A stretch of 64,000 bases of DNA from Heliocidaris tuberculata (Eukaryota > Echinodermata > Echinoidea > Camarodonta > Echinometridae), in NCBI GenBank assembly GCA_025618425.1, contig CM046851.1:9000307-9064306 (forward strand). The letters are read 5' to 3'. The notes under the pieces were generated by a model. That model ran no database searches. It was not told the DNA's origin and saw only the letters and a list, made by a program, of their open reading frames with translations. The translations under genes were made by a program, and so were the position numbers. This document shows, piece by piece, positions 1 through 15,596 of the stretch; positions within the stretch are counted from its first letter, which is position 1; every line of letters begins with the position of its first letter.

Positions 1-175
1 AACGTTTTCTGGCTGGCTTGAAGTTTATGTCTTTATCAAATTAATTTGAGGCAGTTGATTTATTTTCACATCACAACACACGCTAGGCACTTAAAGGTAA
101 TTGACTGAAGAAGAAGGAAACGGAAATATAGGGAAGAATGAAGGCGATAAAAGGGAGTACTGAGAAGGAGAGATA

Positions 176-222
176 GATAGGGAGAAAGAAAGAAAGAGAG
201 AGAGAGAGGGGGGGGGAAAACC
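176..222. repeat. GA/AAAG purine microsatellite
   Basis: Purine-only tract of GAAA and GA units ending in a short G run. It is the first of a series of GA tracts that are all purine on the plus strand. Confidence 0.85.
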
Positions 223-624
223 TGGGAAATCACGTTAACAACTTAAGGCATGACTACTTTCAAAACATAGACAGGGGCGTTGCCAGAAAATTTTGAATGG
301 GGTTGTCGGATCTAATTCGCGATATAGTAAAGGAACATGATAAACACCAACATCCATGGACATCTTATACTTCCACGCATTATAGTAATTATGTTTTGTG
401 AATGTTTCATCGGGACTTAACCTTTGAATTGATTGTTAATCATTGTTGACCCGATAAGATTTTCCCCTAAGAGTTGTAAACTCAAGAATCAATGAAATCT
501 TTCATTTGTCGAGTGACTTACAAACTTCAGGTCGAAACCTTATTTACAATTACGTTTTCATCTTTTCGGAAACTCTATATAGGCTTCCAATCTTTTTCTT
601 TTTTTTTTTTTGTCACATTTACCA

Positions 625-1215
625 GGCATCTGCATATGGTTATTATTAGGCAACATCTCTAATGTAACAAATGACGGGAATTGAAGATGTAGTTAATAGA
701 TCCTTTATGCATGAAGTCGCTAAAATATCGTGACAAGTCATATATAGTGACACTGTTGATGTAACTAAAAACCGCAATGTTTTAAGTGAATCTGAAGGCC
801 TCACATTTTCTTGTTTCGTAGGCGTCTGCAAATGGTTACAGCTGTATAGCCAAGTAACATCTGAAATGTAGCAACTGGTGGAAATTTAAGATGTAGTTAA
901 AAGATCCGTTATGCATGAAGTTGCTGAAATGTCGTGACAAGTCTTTGTGACACTGTTGATGTAGCTAGAAACCGTAATGTTTTAAGTGAATCTTAAGGCT
1001 TCATATTGCAGTGGTTTTCTGTAACTTGTCGTAGGCGTCTACAAATAGTTACAACTGTATATAGCTAATTAACGTCTGAAATGTAGCAACTGATGGAAAT
1101 TTAAGATGAAATTAAAAGACTCCCATGCGTGAAGTTGTTCAGGTAACATGACAAGCCTGAAGCCCTTGTGACAGTTGATGTAACTAAAAACCGCAGCTTT
1201 TTGAGCGACACATTA
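625..1215 (+). repeat. Three diverged tandem copies, about 195-215 bp each
   Basis: Three successive copies share the order: GGCGTCTGCAAATGGTTAC-like start, 'GTAGCAACTG', 'AAGATGTAGTTAAAAGATCC', 'CATGAAGTTGCT', 'TGACACTGTTGATGTAACTA' and 'AACCGCAATGTTTTAAGTGA'. Copies start near 625, 820 and 1034. They differ by substitutions and small indels, so the duplication is old. No coding potential is evident. Confidence 0.8.
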
Positions 1216-2745
1216 GCATGTAACATCGGCCTGTTGCCAGTGCGCGAATTCGCGTGGGGGATAACGGATAATTGCTTTTCTTAGAGTAGTGCACTTTTAA
1301 AAAAATGCATGCAACAAGGAACGAATCATTGAGCGATGAAAAACGAACAAAACCAAATGGCAATTGACATCATTATTTTTTTGGCCATAACGACATACTA
1401 ATATTTTCCTATCAATGTCATATTTTAGTTCGGTGAGCGGTCGAAACGGGAAACGATGTTCATGGAAAAAATAGTTGTAAATTCATACATACTCAAACAG
1501 CCTTCAATTTATTGATAACAGTCAATATTTCAATTTACTTAGAAAGTGCATTATAGAATGATTTTTTGAAGAAAATCGAACCATTTGCACACAAGCATGC
1601 GGGTTTTTTTTTCAGTAGTTGAAACAAAGTGCACGCCTTGTAGGAAAACCCCCAAAAGCCTTTTGTATTTCTAAGGTAACTTCGGAGCCAACGTTGATTT
1701 GACCAACAAGAAACCCCACATCTGTTTTGGAACTAATTTTTTTACAAACCATGGTAACTGTTAAGAAGGCTTAATGTCCATGTCTATGGCATGCATTTTT
1801 TAAAAACATAATCATAAAGAATATATAATATTCGTCTTGCATCAACTTAATCGCAAAATAACTTGAACTGATGATTGACGTCACCTTGTTATACTTCTCA
1901 GAAAACAACGTGACTTTCCATAATCGCTTCAGATGAGAAATCCTTTAAGCAACAACCAAATCTTTCTCCTTAACACCTATTTACAATGTCATAGTCATAC
2001 TAAATTCGTGACGCATGTATTTTCTTATCATATAGTTAAATGCACAAAGACCAACAACAAGAAAGCTGCCCACACGTACGGTACAAGGGTTGAAATAAAT
2101 TACGGTACGGTAATCTTTGTGTCGTGTTTCTTTCTTCTTCTTTTTTCATTAAAAATCAAATATTATCATCTCGTTGATATGGTCACCCTTGTAAATATGA
2201 AACAGACCACATGCTTGCTTAGTTCGTGTTTCTTTTAAAAATAATTTTGATAGAACATGTCTATTTCCTTTTCCGGTGAGTAGATACAAGGTGGACCTAT
2301 ATTGAAACAAGTGGCAAGTAGCTAGGAGCATAGAACATGTAGAATGAAAGAATACAAACATATCCTTTACGAATTAATATACTTTCTTTTTGCTCTATTG
2401 TAGGTCTATCGATGCAAAATTAGCCTTATGATTTAATATTCATTGATTTTTTTTTATTATTAGAAGCTTTGGCCTTGTCTGTAAAAGAAATGAAGAAATA
2501 TTCAAATTAAGTATAAAGGAATTATAGATGGGATCCATGAGCAAAATTGTAATTAAATCAAGCTCTTTCACTCGGTTCTTGTCTATTCCACCCTGCAGTG
2601 ATTTTTGGATGTAACGTATTAATTTTCCTCCTCTAAAGTCAGCATTATGATTGTGCTAATGAGTGATTTTCTCGACCATTGACATGCTCTGAATAGATAG
2701 TTAATTAGTATTCTTCTTTTCTTGTTGAAATAAGGAATATGTATC

Positions 2746-2813
2746 GGAGAGAGAAAAGAGGGAGAGGGAAAGAGAAAGAGAGGAAGGAGGGTGCGGAGTG
2801 AGTGAGAAAGAGA

Positions 2814-2844
<31 letters not shown>

Positions 2845-2857
2845 GAGTGTTATGGGC

Positions 2858-2888
<31 letters not shown>

Positions 2889-3285
2889 GGAGAGAGAGAG
2901 AGGGAGAAAGGTTGGAAAGCGGAGAGATAAGTAACAGAGAGACATAGAGAGTGAAAAAAAAGAGAAAGGAAAGAGGTAGAGGGTGAGGGAGAGAAACAGA
3001 ACGAAGAAAGAGAGGAAAAGAAAGAGAGTGAGAATAAGAAAGAAAGAAAGAAAGAAAAATAGAGAGAGACTGCGGGAGAGAGAGAGAGAGGTTGGAAAGC
3101 GGAGAGATAATGCGAGGGAGTAACAGGGAGACATGGAGAGTGGAAAAAAGAGAAAGGAAAGAGGAAGAGGGTGAGGGAGAGAAACAGAACAAAGAAAGAG
3201 AGTGAGAATAAGAGAGGAAGAAAGAAAAATAGGGAGAGACTGCGGGAGAGAGAGAGAGAGAGAGAGAGAGGAAAAGAGAGCAATC
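2746..3285. repeat. Compound GA-rich low-complexity region with internal duplication and a GT block
   Basis: More than 500 bases of almost pure purine on the plus strand, interrupted by a short (GT)n block near 2860-2880. Inside it a segment containing 'GGTTGGAAAGCGGAGAGATA' occurs twice (near 2909 and 3090), followed in both by an AGACAT-GAGAGTG-AAAGAG series, so the tract also grew by segmental duplication. Open frames across it are translations of the simple repeat and are not genes. Confidence 0.9.
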
Positions 3286-6200
3286 CAGGTACCATTAGAA
3301 TCAGGTTGTTTTAATCAGTGTGGAACTAATTTCCGTTCATTGTCCTTCCGCAGCTACAAGGATGTTAGTTTGATGTTGACTCTGGCAAAGGAAATAGACC
3401 AGCCACACTTGTTGCTTCAGCAGACCAGCAGACGACTCGAAAATCGATACACCTTTCCACCATCATCACTGAGCACGCTGTATCGTTATCATCGTTAATC
3501 AATATCACCCCTTTAAAACACGTTATCATTTCTATTTAAAGGTCATGTAAAGTTTTGGTAAGCCCTCAAAAACTGTTCGTCAGATTTCTTCAGTTTTTGT
3601 TGATAAATAGCAAGATACTAGCAATACTAAGACACTGAAATTTTCGCCTCCTAAAGTTTGATATTAAACAAATAAGAGGCAAAAACTAATTTATGTGCCG
3701 GGACAGGCACGTAAAATCCCAACAAAGGCAGCATGTGCTATACACCGTACACACACGTGTAAAACCAATGATGAGTAGCTACACACAGTGCACACACGCT
3801 GTCTCTTTGCGAAGCCCCAAGATTGCTGTGCGGGGAGCCGTCGGGGTGGAAGGGTCCTAGCATAATGGCAGTCATCAAGCATTCTTTACAGATATTTACA
3901 CTGAAATTCACCAGAAATCATAGATGGAATACCAAATGATCTCTTACAGACATCTTTTGATACAGGGAGAACAACATGAGACTATATTTAACATGTTTCT
4001 TTCCAATTTCCTTTTTGCTACCAATACTCTACATGAGCTTTAATGCTAGTAATAGATTTGTTGTGAATGGATTAGACAAACTCGAAACTTATGTACTGCA
4101 GAAGACCAGACGACACACACAAAAATCGATCTTTCGATCATGTCGATCACCGTCATTGTGCATGTTGTATCACTGCATGATCAAAATTCCCGATTTAGAC
4201 GTGTAATCAACCTTTTTCCATGACTGTTGTGTGAATTGAATCAGGACGGTTGATGTTCGTTAGGATGTTCAAGGGGTCTCGAAAAACCAACAGTTTTGTG
4301 ATTCAAAACAAACTCTTTGGATTATGTTCTATACTGCCATTATGGGGTATCACGCAATAATGAAACTTTAAGAAAATCTATACCAAAAACATTAAACAAA
4401 GCTCTGCACCCTGAAATGTCCCATCTAGAAGAACAATTGCACTATATTGAGCTCGAGAGTGCATTTCTTACACTTCTGCAGTCTTACAAACATGCACTAT
4501 GTACGATATGAATTTAAACAAGTCAATTTGAAGTAAATGTATAATGTAGGATACAAATGGGTTAAAATGGCAACCTATTTATATCACACTGCTCGCGGTG
4601 CTGCCTTTGAAATAATGTAAGGGTTAAAAATCGCTTTTATTCTCAGTGTGTAGCTGTGTATATCACTTTTAATATAGCTCTAATTGAACAGGGCATGGAC
4701 CTCCTAGGATGTCACGTTTCACACAACTGCACCTTACCGTAAAATTCTGTGAAAAACGTGCCCTTGTCCTTTTGCATCCGTTTTGGCAATTTTATGCCGA
4801 ATGGCGGGAAGTTGTTGGTGTTGTTGTTTTTTTGGCTGGTAGGGTGGATAGGTTCTCTCTCTCAAAATTACAGTTCCAAAGGATAATGATATTGGCAGCT
4901 GTAAGTAGATGTCCCGTGGAATATTATATTCAACGTTCCTTTTGCCGTATTAACCCGGATACATTTCGTGCACTTTAATCGTAGTAACCAAAGATCGTGT
5001 ATACGATTTAACACGACTACGCTAGTAATATGCTGTAAGCATTGTTCGAAGCTAAGGATGTATAGTATTCTTTGAAATTTGAACTTAACTCGTAGCACAT
5101 CGTGAGAAAATACCCTATGTAAAAGATTTTATAGTGACCCTGGTGACTACGATCTTATTACGCAATATATCGTGTTGAGCATCGTAAAACAAAATACACG
5201 GCATTAGAACGAAATATGAAAACAATGGGTAGAAAAGCCCCTTTCAAAACACCCCTCCCATAGCTCTTTATTTTCATGGTTTACCCCAGGTAATTCCCGT
5301 CACCTTATGACGTCCACGATCAGCTCACTAATTCTAATTATGTTGAAGACATTAAGGGCTTTCCTACATGACAAAAACCCGATGATTTGAAAACGGTGTG
5401 ATAGATTGCACCTAGGTTAATAGCGATGAAGTTTCTGGCCCATTAATGCCAATCTATAAAGGGGAACATCCATATATAGTTACGTTGAGAGTGACTGGCG
5501 GTTATGATGGGGGATTATATTACGTTATTTACACGATCTTTTTGTAGAAAGTATGATCGTACGTGATGACACTATAAACGATATAATATAAGTTAAACGG
5601 GTAATTTGATAGTTTCGATAAAATTGCATAGGCCTCCTGGGATGACACTGGTCAGATAAATTGATAAAACTATAACTTTTATTTTACTTGCTGATGAGTA
5701 CAATTTTCTAGCTTTCTACGCCTAAGATAACAACAGTTATATCTATTCACATAATTATACCTCCTCCGTCAACACATTTTCAAGATGAGATGAAATATAT
5801 ATTCAACTGGATGGTATTAATTATTCTCCAATAAAATGGATGAGTATTACAAAAAGAATACTTCCTTTTTACCAATTTCAGAAATAGTGTGTTTCTATAT
5901 ATAAAGAAAATTCAAAGTATACCAGTACCTTGTAGCGGATTACATAAGTGTGCATGTATGAAGATGCACAAAACTATTGTGTAATACGAAATTGATTTTT
6001 TTTTTATGAAGGTAGTTTGCCACCTTTAGACGCTACCTTATTTGTATTACGTCATCTCTAATGATGAATATATAATTCTTTACGGAAATATAGCGAGCTT
6101 ACATCCCCAAATGTGCAAGATGTCTCTCCAAGGTACAGAGCGTCTCAAAAACCAAAAAAAAAAAACCCGAAAAAAATGAATTGTCGTAAAACCATCGGAA

Positions 6201-6567
6201 TATGTAAATTTCTGAGCCTTTACACGACTCTCACCTTTGCTGATATCATCCAGAATACAAATTCTTGTCAAGTCTGAATTTTGCATCCTTTTACACAGTA
6301 ACTTTTTCTCACTCAAACATGAAATATTGTCAGTTTTGGTGTTATTTGATAGAAGAGACCCTAAACTCTGCAGAGGTATGAAAATTTCCCGAAAATATCA
6401 TGAAATAGTTATTTTTCGAGACTTTTCCAACTGTAAACTTTTTTTTTTGAGTCGCACTATAGACAGGTTGGAGTTTCTGTAATTTGAGAACGTCGTGAAG
6501 CTAGCCACAGGTGAAAATGGAAGCTAATGGGAGCACTAATCAGCCGCTCAGTATCGTTTCAAGGGTT

Positions 6568-6965
6568 AGAAAAGGAGAGATGGAGAGAGGGATGGACGGA
6601 TGGATGGCGGGAGAGTGGGACGGAAAGAGGAGGATAGAACGGAGGGAGGGAAGATTGAAGGAGGATGGTGGAGTGAAGAGAGAGGAATGAAGGGGGATGG
6701 GTGGGTGGGGGAGTGGGGGAGATGTATAAATGGATGAAAGGATGGAGGGATGGATAAATAGATGGCGCGATAAAGGGAAGGATCGAAGAATGGAGGAGTC
6801 AATGGATTGAGAGGTATATCGGGATCAAAGGAAAGGAGGATGGAGAAAGGAGAAAACGAGGGAGAGGGGGGAATAGAGAGAGCATTAGGAGGGAATTTGT
6901 GAGAAAGGGAGGAGAATAGAGAAAGACTGTGAGAAAGGAAAATAAAGAGAGAGAGAGAGAGAGAG
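6568..6965. repeat. GGAT/GA-rich purine tract
   Basis: Degenerate GGATGGA, GGAGAGA and GAAAGGA units on the plus strand, ending in a (GA)n run near 6950. The minus-strand Ser/Pro/His frame across it is a repeat translation. Confidence 0.85.
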
Positions 6966-9900
6966 AAATTTAAAGAAATGGAGATAGAATGTTCAAGATG
7001 TAATGATGTTAAAAGATTATATTAATTCGATTAAAAACTTTGAAGAAGAGAACTTATCATAATTGAAAATATTGTTATGTTTCTTCTTCTTCTTCTCAAG
7101 CACCATCGTTACTAATCTTTTGTTTGTTTGTTAATCCTTCAGTCCCATCAATCAAGCATTAGTATGCATGTATGCATTAGTAGGCCTATGCATGTCCATG
7201 CATACTATATGCGAATACTCGAATTTGAGCTAGTTAAATGTCACGGACTCGCTTATTCAACTGAGGAGAAAGGACATGAATATGGTTTATTTGAAATTCA
7301 TGATGTTCATTGAATAGCTCTATTGTAGACTGAGGTTTCAATATTGAAGAAACCTTGTGTGCTGTCCATTTAAACAAAGCTCGTGTTTCTTTGATGTATA
7401 TGACGAGGCCCTGAAACTTGTGTTCAGTCTTTTAAAAATTAATACGGAAAGAAATAGACGAATATACCTGTGCATGTATACGGAGAGAGACAAAATAAGA
7501 GAGACGAGCCAGAGAGAGTGGAAAGAATACAAAGAAAAGGTTTTTTTTTTCCTGTCAAAAGTTTTCAGGGGGGCACTCTGCCCCCCTGCCCCCCCCCCCC
7601 CCCTTGGGTACGCTAGTGCCCTTAATATTATTATGAAGAATGTATTGTGTTCTTAATATATAACGCGCGTAACAATGTAGTGACTCTCCTATACGCAGGG
7701 GATCCATTTAATGTCATATCCGGGGGAAGATAAAGAAATGGACCGACAGAGAGACAGAGACAGAGAGAGAGAGAGAGAGCACAATTGGGTGCTGATGATC
7801 CGGGATAACTAGCAGAGTGCTTTCAACATCTATTATTATCATTATTGAAATTATTGTATTGTTAATTACAGACGCAATGCCTATATCCTAGAAGTTACTT
7901 TACCATTTCACCGAAATGCAGTAATTATTATCCATAACATAATCCAATTGACGACTTATAAAAAAAAGAACTTCCATAATTATAATAGATCTGTCCTTCA
8001 AAGCCTCTCGCTTCGAGTCCACCTCTCAAATTTATATCCACTAATCAGGAATACTTTATATAATCTAAAGGTATAATTTGCTACCTCATCAGGCTTTGAA
8101 TTTTATATAAGGCCAAGTTAAATTGATTCCTAGTTTCTCGTCACGATTTTTTTGAAAATAAGGAGGAGGGAGTTCCATGTTAATTAATATTTGATATTTT
8201 CCTGTATGTAAAAATGCTATTGGGTCAAATTCCACACAAATAGTCTTCATTCAATTTCATACATGCAATTCAGGGGTTGAAGACAAGGTGGATTGGTATT
8301 TTTTTAATCATTTTTGTTAACTCACTGTCTAGATGTCCTCAGATTCTTGTTTATTCCATTTCAGAGCAAAAAATATATAAAAAAGAACAATATCAAATAA
8401 AAATATAGCAAAAAAAAAAAAAAAAAAAGGGGGGGGGAGGAAGAGGGGACGGGAAACAAGAAATTCACTTTATTGGCCTAATATCCAACTAATTATAAGA
8501 GCAAAACTTCATACGTCGTGACGGCACTGCTCGCTACAAACTCAATTTGTAAATTTGCATCCTCTCTTTACATCATTTATTATTAAAAGGGTAAATTTTA
8601 AAAGGCCCAAGACTTGTTTGATCCTTGAACTATAATTTCTACGTCACTGAGCATGCAATTGATCACAATATCCAAACAATAGTTAGAAAATGGCTTCCTA
8701 TGATGAAGCCGTCAAGCCGACTTCGTAAAATTCATATTCACTAAATAACAGTGTTTTCGATGATAAACTCGGTTTGTGTAGCACTTCAGAGAGAATGAAA
8801 TTCAGCTCTACCTTGGTTTTTGAACCACTGTTCACTTTCACTCTTTTTAACATTGTGTTTTTAATTCTTACTGCGCCAAGGGGTTTAGCTCTCTTCAAAA
8901 TTTTACCAAAGTGTCAAATGCCTGCAATTCATTTACCATCTATTATTTTACAAAATATTGCGTACAAAACTTGTAGAAAATTTATTACCATTTCTTATGA
9001 TACCAAACATTATTACTTTACACAACTTTATACATAAGAATTATTGAAAATTACATTTGGGTTTCTTTTTTGTCCATCATTTTTTTAGTTTCCCCTTTGT
9101 TAAGTATTGTTTAATGTTGAAATAAGGTAATGTCTTTTTGAAAATCTGCAATTTTCTCTGAAAATTTCTATGGTAGCATATAACTATAATCATATATTTA
9201 GAATGCTTGATTTATGCTCATAATTTTGATATACATTGACCACCATATATCTTTCCTATGGTCGAGCAATTGGTGAATGAAAATACAAGTCTATCTGTCA
9301 CATATATATATATGACATCGGCGCTGAAAGAGTTAAATGGAATTATCATAGCGAGAGTAAAGCAGAGACATTGCGATTGGTCGAAATCCGTTCAACCATG
9401 CAGATTATTATGGGATCGATTTTGAATTCTAGTTATAAAAAAAACAGCATTGAATTTCATTAGATCTTTGCTGTCATAAAAATCCTTCAGCCGGGATAAA
9501 CTGCCGGAATTAATTTGTAGTAATTAATCATCTAAAATTGTCATTGTTACTATGGTTATAATGCCTCTTGAAACAGATTGTTCACACAACAATTTTACTC
9601 TTAAGTAGGTATTTTATATCAACAATAATGATAATATCTAAAGTCTGCTATCACACAGCATGAGTTCATACATAATAGCGTATAATTAATATGTTCACGT
9701 GTACCGCATGAAAAAGGACGCCGCTCTAATCCATTAATATATCATATCATATTCCTATGCCATCTAATCTCCATTTTGTATATTATACCTCCGTTTCCAT
9801 AGCAACAGTACATTAAGACGCGGGCGTTTACTGTTCTGTTTTATGAATGATCATCACGTATTTTGTGAGTATTTATATTCAGTGAGGATGTCGTCACGTA

Positions 9901-12900
9901 TGCCGCCTGCATGTTCTACGATAGACATACGAGAGGTTATAGCAACTCAGGAATGTCTTTATGGAAATAATTATGTTGAATGCGTTGAGCGGAATGATCA
10001 GGCTTCAGATAACAGTGCTCACTGTTGATATAAACCCAATAAATTGTATCTTAAGTAGGCCTAATGTAATTACGCCCCTCTTATATTATGCAAAAATGAT
10101 GGTACTTGCAAGGTTAGTTTTCCATTTGGACATGCATGTTGGAACAACAAATCATAGAAATTTCTAATCGTGCTTGATGAAATATTTATTAAAAAAAAAA
10201 AGAATTAACATATAATCTTTCCATTCTTCATTCAAGTTAATGGAATCGTCAGTATGTGCTGGATTAGCTCTTAATTAATGGTTTGGTAATGACCGTTTTC
10301 CGGCCCTTATCAGGCTCTTGTGTTTAGATGGTATAATTATTACGTAAGTATTAATATCTCAATGTTTGTAAACTAACGAGCCACTCGGGGACAGACTTAC
10401 AGCAGGTGGCCTTCTAAGTCTTTTGCTTGATCTGTTCTAAGTTAGAATGGTTCTGTGTTTGCGTTTGGAGTTTAAGTGGGACGAATGACCTGCAAATTAT
10501 GCACAGAGAGACGTTACAGAAAAAAAAATCAAGATGATTAACATTTATTATCAGAGGGACAAGTCCCAAACTGCTACTTCATGCTATATTTCCTGTTTCA
10601 TTTGGACTGTGTCACTGTGTTAACCCTTTATAAAATTGTTTTAAAAATATATATTCATATTCAGAAATATATTGGTTTAAGAAAAAAAATAGCATATGGG
10701 ACAAATTGGTCAATACTGTCCAGTACGATGTCTAGGGAATTAACACTATAAAATGATCCAGAATGTTGCGTATAATTGCAATACTCTCTTGCCTGGAATT
10801 ATGCATGCATGTTATTCAACCTTTATCATTTCCCATTTGAAAAAAATGTTCATTAGTGTTCTTAGGCCACACTAGACTTAGGTTGATAGGTTTATTTATA
10901 GCTTCCCTGGGATAAACCAATCCTTATACATTCTATTCTAACAGCAACCTTGCATAGTACAAAAAACAGGAAATATTGTCCTCGTAAAATATCAGTATTT
11001 ACACTTTCTGCTTTGACCGTGGCCTTCCTTTGCATTTCATTTTTACCCAGGGTGCCCTTTAGCGTTACTATCATACTTAATTATTAATGACGTATTCTGA
11101 TCGTAATGAGTGTCATAGCGACAAGTTTTGATAGTTATAATGCCTATTGCCAAGGAATCAGTGCACCCTTCTGTCAAGTAAAATAGCTTGTTCACTTCCA
11201 AGAGGGTACAACTTCAAATTATCTAGGCACGATACAATTTGAAATGCATTTGCAATTTATAACCAGTAGCAGGCCTACTGATACATTACCCCGTAAATTC
11301 TGGAAATTTTTGAGAGAACACAAGATGAAATAAGTGTGAAAATAGTGATTTGCAATTGCGTACTTCTGTGTAGTTTTCATTACAAGCTATACAATTCTGA
11401 CGATATTTCTTTACTAGTGCTTAAGCAATGCTTTGCACACCCATGCCATACATGATTCGAATACAAAATATATTATACAATGGCGTCGGAGCCTATAATT
11501 CACGAGCTCGCAGAGCGAAAAACATCTCAATTGAATTTCTAAGAAGGCGTTCAGTTGCTATGCCCAATGTTATCTGCATAGAGCTGATATGCATTGGATA
11601 ATAATGTCAACTGTTTCTGAAAATCGATTGAGATGATACAGATATAACATCAGCTCATTCCGCCTTGCGTTTGTAAAGATTTATTTTGCAGCGGTCCAGT
11701 TAAATATTGATTAGTGGATATAAAAATCATTACAGAAAGACGATGGATGTGTCTTTTCTAAGTGCAGAACAACAAAAATCGATTTCGCGATTTGTGAAAA
11801 TAGTGGATAACTTTCTCTTCTTTAGTATGCCCTTTTAGGATCGGTAATTTGTATATTTCTGAAGTCATTCACTAGACGACTATAAACTTGGGAAAGAGGT
11901 GGGAAGAAGGAGGGGAGAGGGGTAGTGAAGGTCGCTATAAGGCATTTGAATATACGATCTCAATCAATATTTTCGTATTTATTGCTGCCGTTGCTTTTTA
12001 TATCGTTTGAGAAAGAAAAAGATGTAGAGGGATGCGTATGCCATAGTCGAAGGACTTCCCATCTCACTGGTTGACGTAGATTTTATTCAAGGTATATAAA
12101 AAACAAACAAACATCCATTTCAAAGAGAGGGAACAGAATGAAGGGTGGCATTGTAAAAGTACTGAGCCATACAAAGTGGTAACAGTAAATAAAATACAAA
12201 ACGACAAAAACGACATAACTGGGAATGTACTTTGTGGAGTTGTACATGTACTTTGAAGTGGGAATGCAATACGGACACTTAAACGATAATGGTCTTGAGT
12301 GAAAGAAAAAAAAATGTTAACACCAGTACCCTTCAATGACAATTGCATCATCAGATTTTCGGCAGCTCTCATATTTCCCTTTGAATATATTCGTATTTTA
12401 CATAACTTTCATCTATAACGTTATTGTGGTATGAAAACCTGTGCTTTGAAAATATGCACCAAAATTTACGAATATACTCTATACTTTGACTGTATGCAAC
12501 AAAACAACAAAATTTACGCTATACGATCACAGTTTGCAAAAACCGTCCCTCATAGATTTTATCGCAGAAGTCAGGAACAGCTACAAATAGAAATAATTGA
12601 ATAAGTTCAGTGGTTTGTTGTGACGTGAGTTTCCCGCCGTTTCTCAAAAAGATCTGCAGTCCCTCTTTTGCCGCCAAATATGCTATCGGCTTGACATACT
12701 CTAAATCCGCAAAGGGTCGAAGATAGGGATCGATGTTAGGAATAAAAACGATCGATGTCGTTCGTGGAGGAGAAACTTGATATCTTGTCGAGAGCGCCTT
12801 CGAGAACGATGTCGATTAAAACTTCTAGTCTCACCGCGGCTCGTCCTCAATGGCATTCTGGAAAGCAAATGGGAGAAATAAAATGTGTAATCTGAAAAGC

Positions 12901-14317
12901 GATCTGCATTAGTTTTAGGAGGCAAGTGTAACGACGAAATACATAATTCAGCACCTTCATTCTTTTCTATCTCTAGATGTAGCGAATGTTTCTTTTATGG
13001 GAGAAATAAAATGTCTAATCTGACGAACGATTTGATTTGGAAAGCATTTTGAAGCACTGTGATCTGAATTTCAACAACGAGATACATAATTTAGCACGTA
13101 TCACACGGGGGGGGGGGGGGGGGTTCCAATATAAATTTTGTCTAGATTTCCCTTGTTTCCTTTTGAAAATGAATATAACCAGAATGTTGTATTCTTAATA
13201 GTTGTTAGTAAATCCGTCAAATGAACAAACTTAGGTGGATTTTTAACAGTAAAAGAAAATAATTATGGTATAATGTTTAAGTGGAGAAGAACTTATTGTT
13301 GAGGAAAGGAGAAGAAAATTGTTTTACATTAAAGATATAGCTTCGAAATAATGACATGCAGAATCGGGCCCAGCCATCATATATTTTTACGCAAACTAAA
13401 TGCACATGCCCGAACCGCAGAAATACCATTCAAAATCAATATCATAGATATAATAGTGGAAACATACATATCGTAAACCACGTGTGTGGATATCGCGTTG
13501 AACTTTAATTTTCCCGCTCCGTTAACCGTTAACCATCTCCCCCCCCCCCCCCCCCCCCATCATACAGTGGTAAAGCATGCATGGTTACTTTACTAGCTGT
13601 CACATCACATTGCTTAAATCTATTCTGCGCTGCATGAAGTATACTGAGCTTTTGGCCGAATTCATTAATTTTGTGAAATCTGGCGGCAGTAAAGAGATAG
13701 TACTACATGTATCAATGCCCTTTGCTGCATGCATGTACGTGTAACTGTGCAGTGTATTACTCGAGTGCTTTGTTGCGCAGCAAACACATAAATAAATCAT
13801 ATTTGACAGTTGATAAGCACATGATACGTTTGAGCTTTCTTGGCGCCAAAACAACTGGACGCTTTTGTAATATACCGTGCTTACAAATACAATACATAAG
13901 CCATGTAAGACAAAAACAATATTTTTCAGTCATGGACCGTTCAAATTCAATTACTTTGAATTAGAATTATGGAGAGGCATAAAGATTTGCTCCTTTCATA
14001 CGTGTCTTCGTATTAAACGAATATTTTCTCAAATTAATATCCGAATCTATATATTTTTCCTCATGACATCAATATGCAAATGTACAGTATCCAAGCCATA
14101 ATATTATAAGCGTCTGACTGTGTATGCGTTGAGAAGTACACTAATATAGGCATAAACCGATATTGCAGTGCAGGATTGTGCATTTTACGCATATATAGTG
14201 CTTGAAGAAGATGGCCAGGCAGGGGAGATAGTAAAATTAGGAGTACAATACTAGTGCATATTGGTGATACCACTTGGTCTTAAATTTCGGGCACAAGTAT
14301 TCTGTTTTCGTATGCTT

Positions 14318-14535
14318 GTGAGGAAAGTGAGAGAGAGAAAGAGAGAGAAAAAATAGAGAGAGGGAGAGATAGAGAGAAAGTTAGAGAATGGGAGAGAGTG
14401 AGAGAGAGAGAGAGAAAGAGGGAGAACGATGAAGAGATGGAGAGAAGGAGAGAAGAGAGACAAAGAGAGAGATAGAGAAAAAAGGGGTCATTAAAAGGAG
14501 ATGGAGATGGAGAGAAAGAGAAAAGAGAAAATACG
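14318..14535. repeat. GA-rich low-complexity tract
   Basis: Irregular GAGAGA and GAGAAAGA units, purine on the plus strand. The minus-strand Ser/Leu frames are a by-product. Confidence 0.85.
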
Positions 14536-15596
14536 GGCAAATGGAGTGATATTATTATAACTATTAATTAGGGGTTGCTTATTTGCAAAACGTATATTGC
14601 TAAAAACAAATCATATATATGTCTTGTTATTTGATGGAACATATTTCAGCTATACCATGTTTATGAACAAATACCAAAGTAAAAGTGTAAAAATCAATCA
14701 CTTTTTAAGACTGAAAAAAAAGAAACACTAACATATTCATTAGACCTTTCTCCTCCGCAGAAACTTGCGCGACATCTGAGAAGTTGGTTATCCTTCAGTG
14801 TCTTTGATTCCAGCAGTGTGTATAATATTTCGTTCTTGTTATTATTTCTGAACAATTCATATTTACTGCATTTTTTGCGCCCGTGATATTTTCCACCGTT
14901 GCCTGGAAATTGAATGACAGAAGAGGATTCTAGGCCAGTGTTCCATATAACATTACATATATGCCACAGGTTATACAAAACCAAACAACTCCCAGGGGGC
15001 AGGCGACACAGTTTGCAGTTTGTGTCAGTGCAGTCTTCGGCTTGAAAAAAAAGAGAGGAAAAAATAGGGAATATGAACCATACCTAAAAAATGGTTTTAA
15101 AAAGTATAGTGTGACACGGGATGGCATGCATGTGTGCATGCAGAACCCTTTTCCGGAATATTTATTCTAACTCCTTTTGTTTAATGTTGTAGAAAGGGTG
15201 TATGTTCCTGAGATTTGACAACAGCCTGTTGAAGTCTTACATTGTTGCTTATTTTGTCGCATCGTTGCAGATAATCTATTTATTGCCAAATTAGACAGAC
15301 CTCTGAAAAACTTGATCGGACCAATGAAAAAACAATGCATTGTACAGAAATGTGAGATAAACCTCACTTCCCAGTCATTTTGCTGCAATAGGCACTTCGT
15401 TCTTTTTTTGCAAAGTCGTCTAAAGCAAGCTTCTTTGACCTTGCGAGTATATATACTTACTTAACATCTACAGTAGATCGTTAATGTTCTGCATAAGAGA
15501 GTGGAAGATGTGTATAAATAAAAGAAATACAAAAAAATACAAATAATCTTGCCTGAGAGAGAAAAGTGACAAACATGAGTGGGAAAAGAAATATTG

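Noticed and set aside
12701..12925. Minus-strand Arg/Ser-rich frame (RHRSRRRSRQD)
   Set aside because: Short, no splice context, and part of the region resembles a local duplication (12850-13100), so it is more likely chance.
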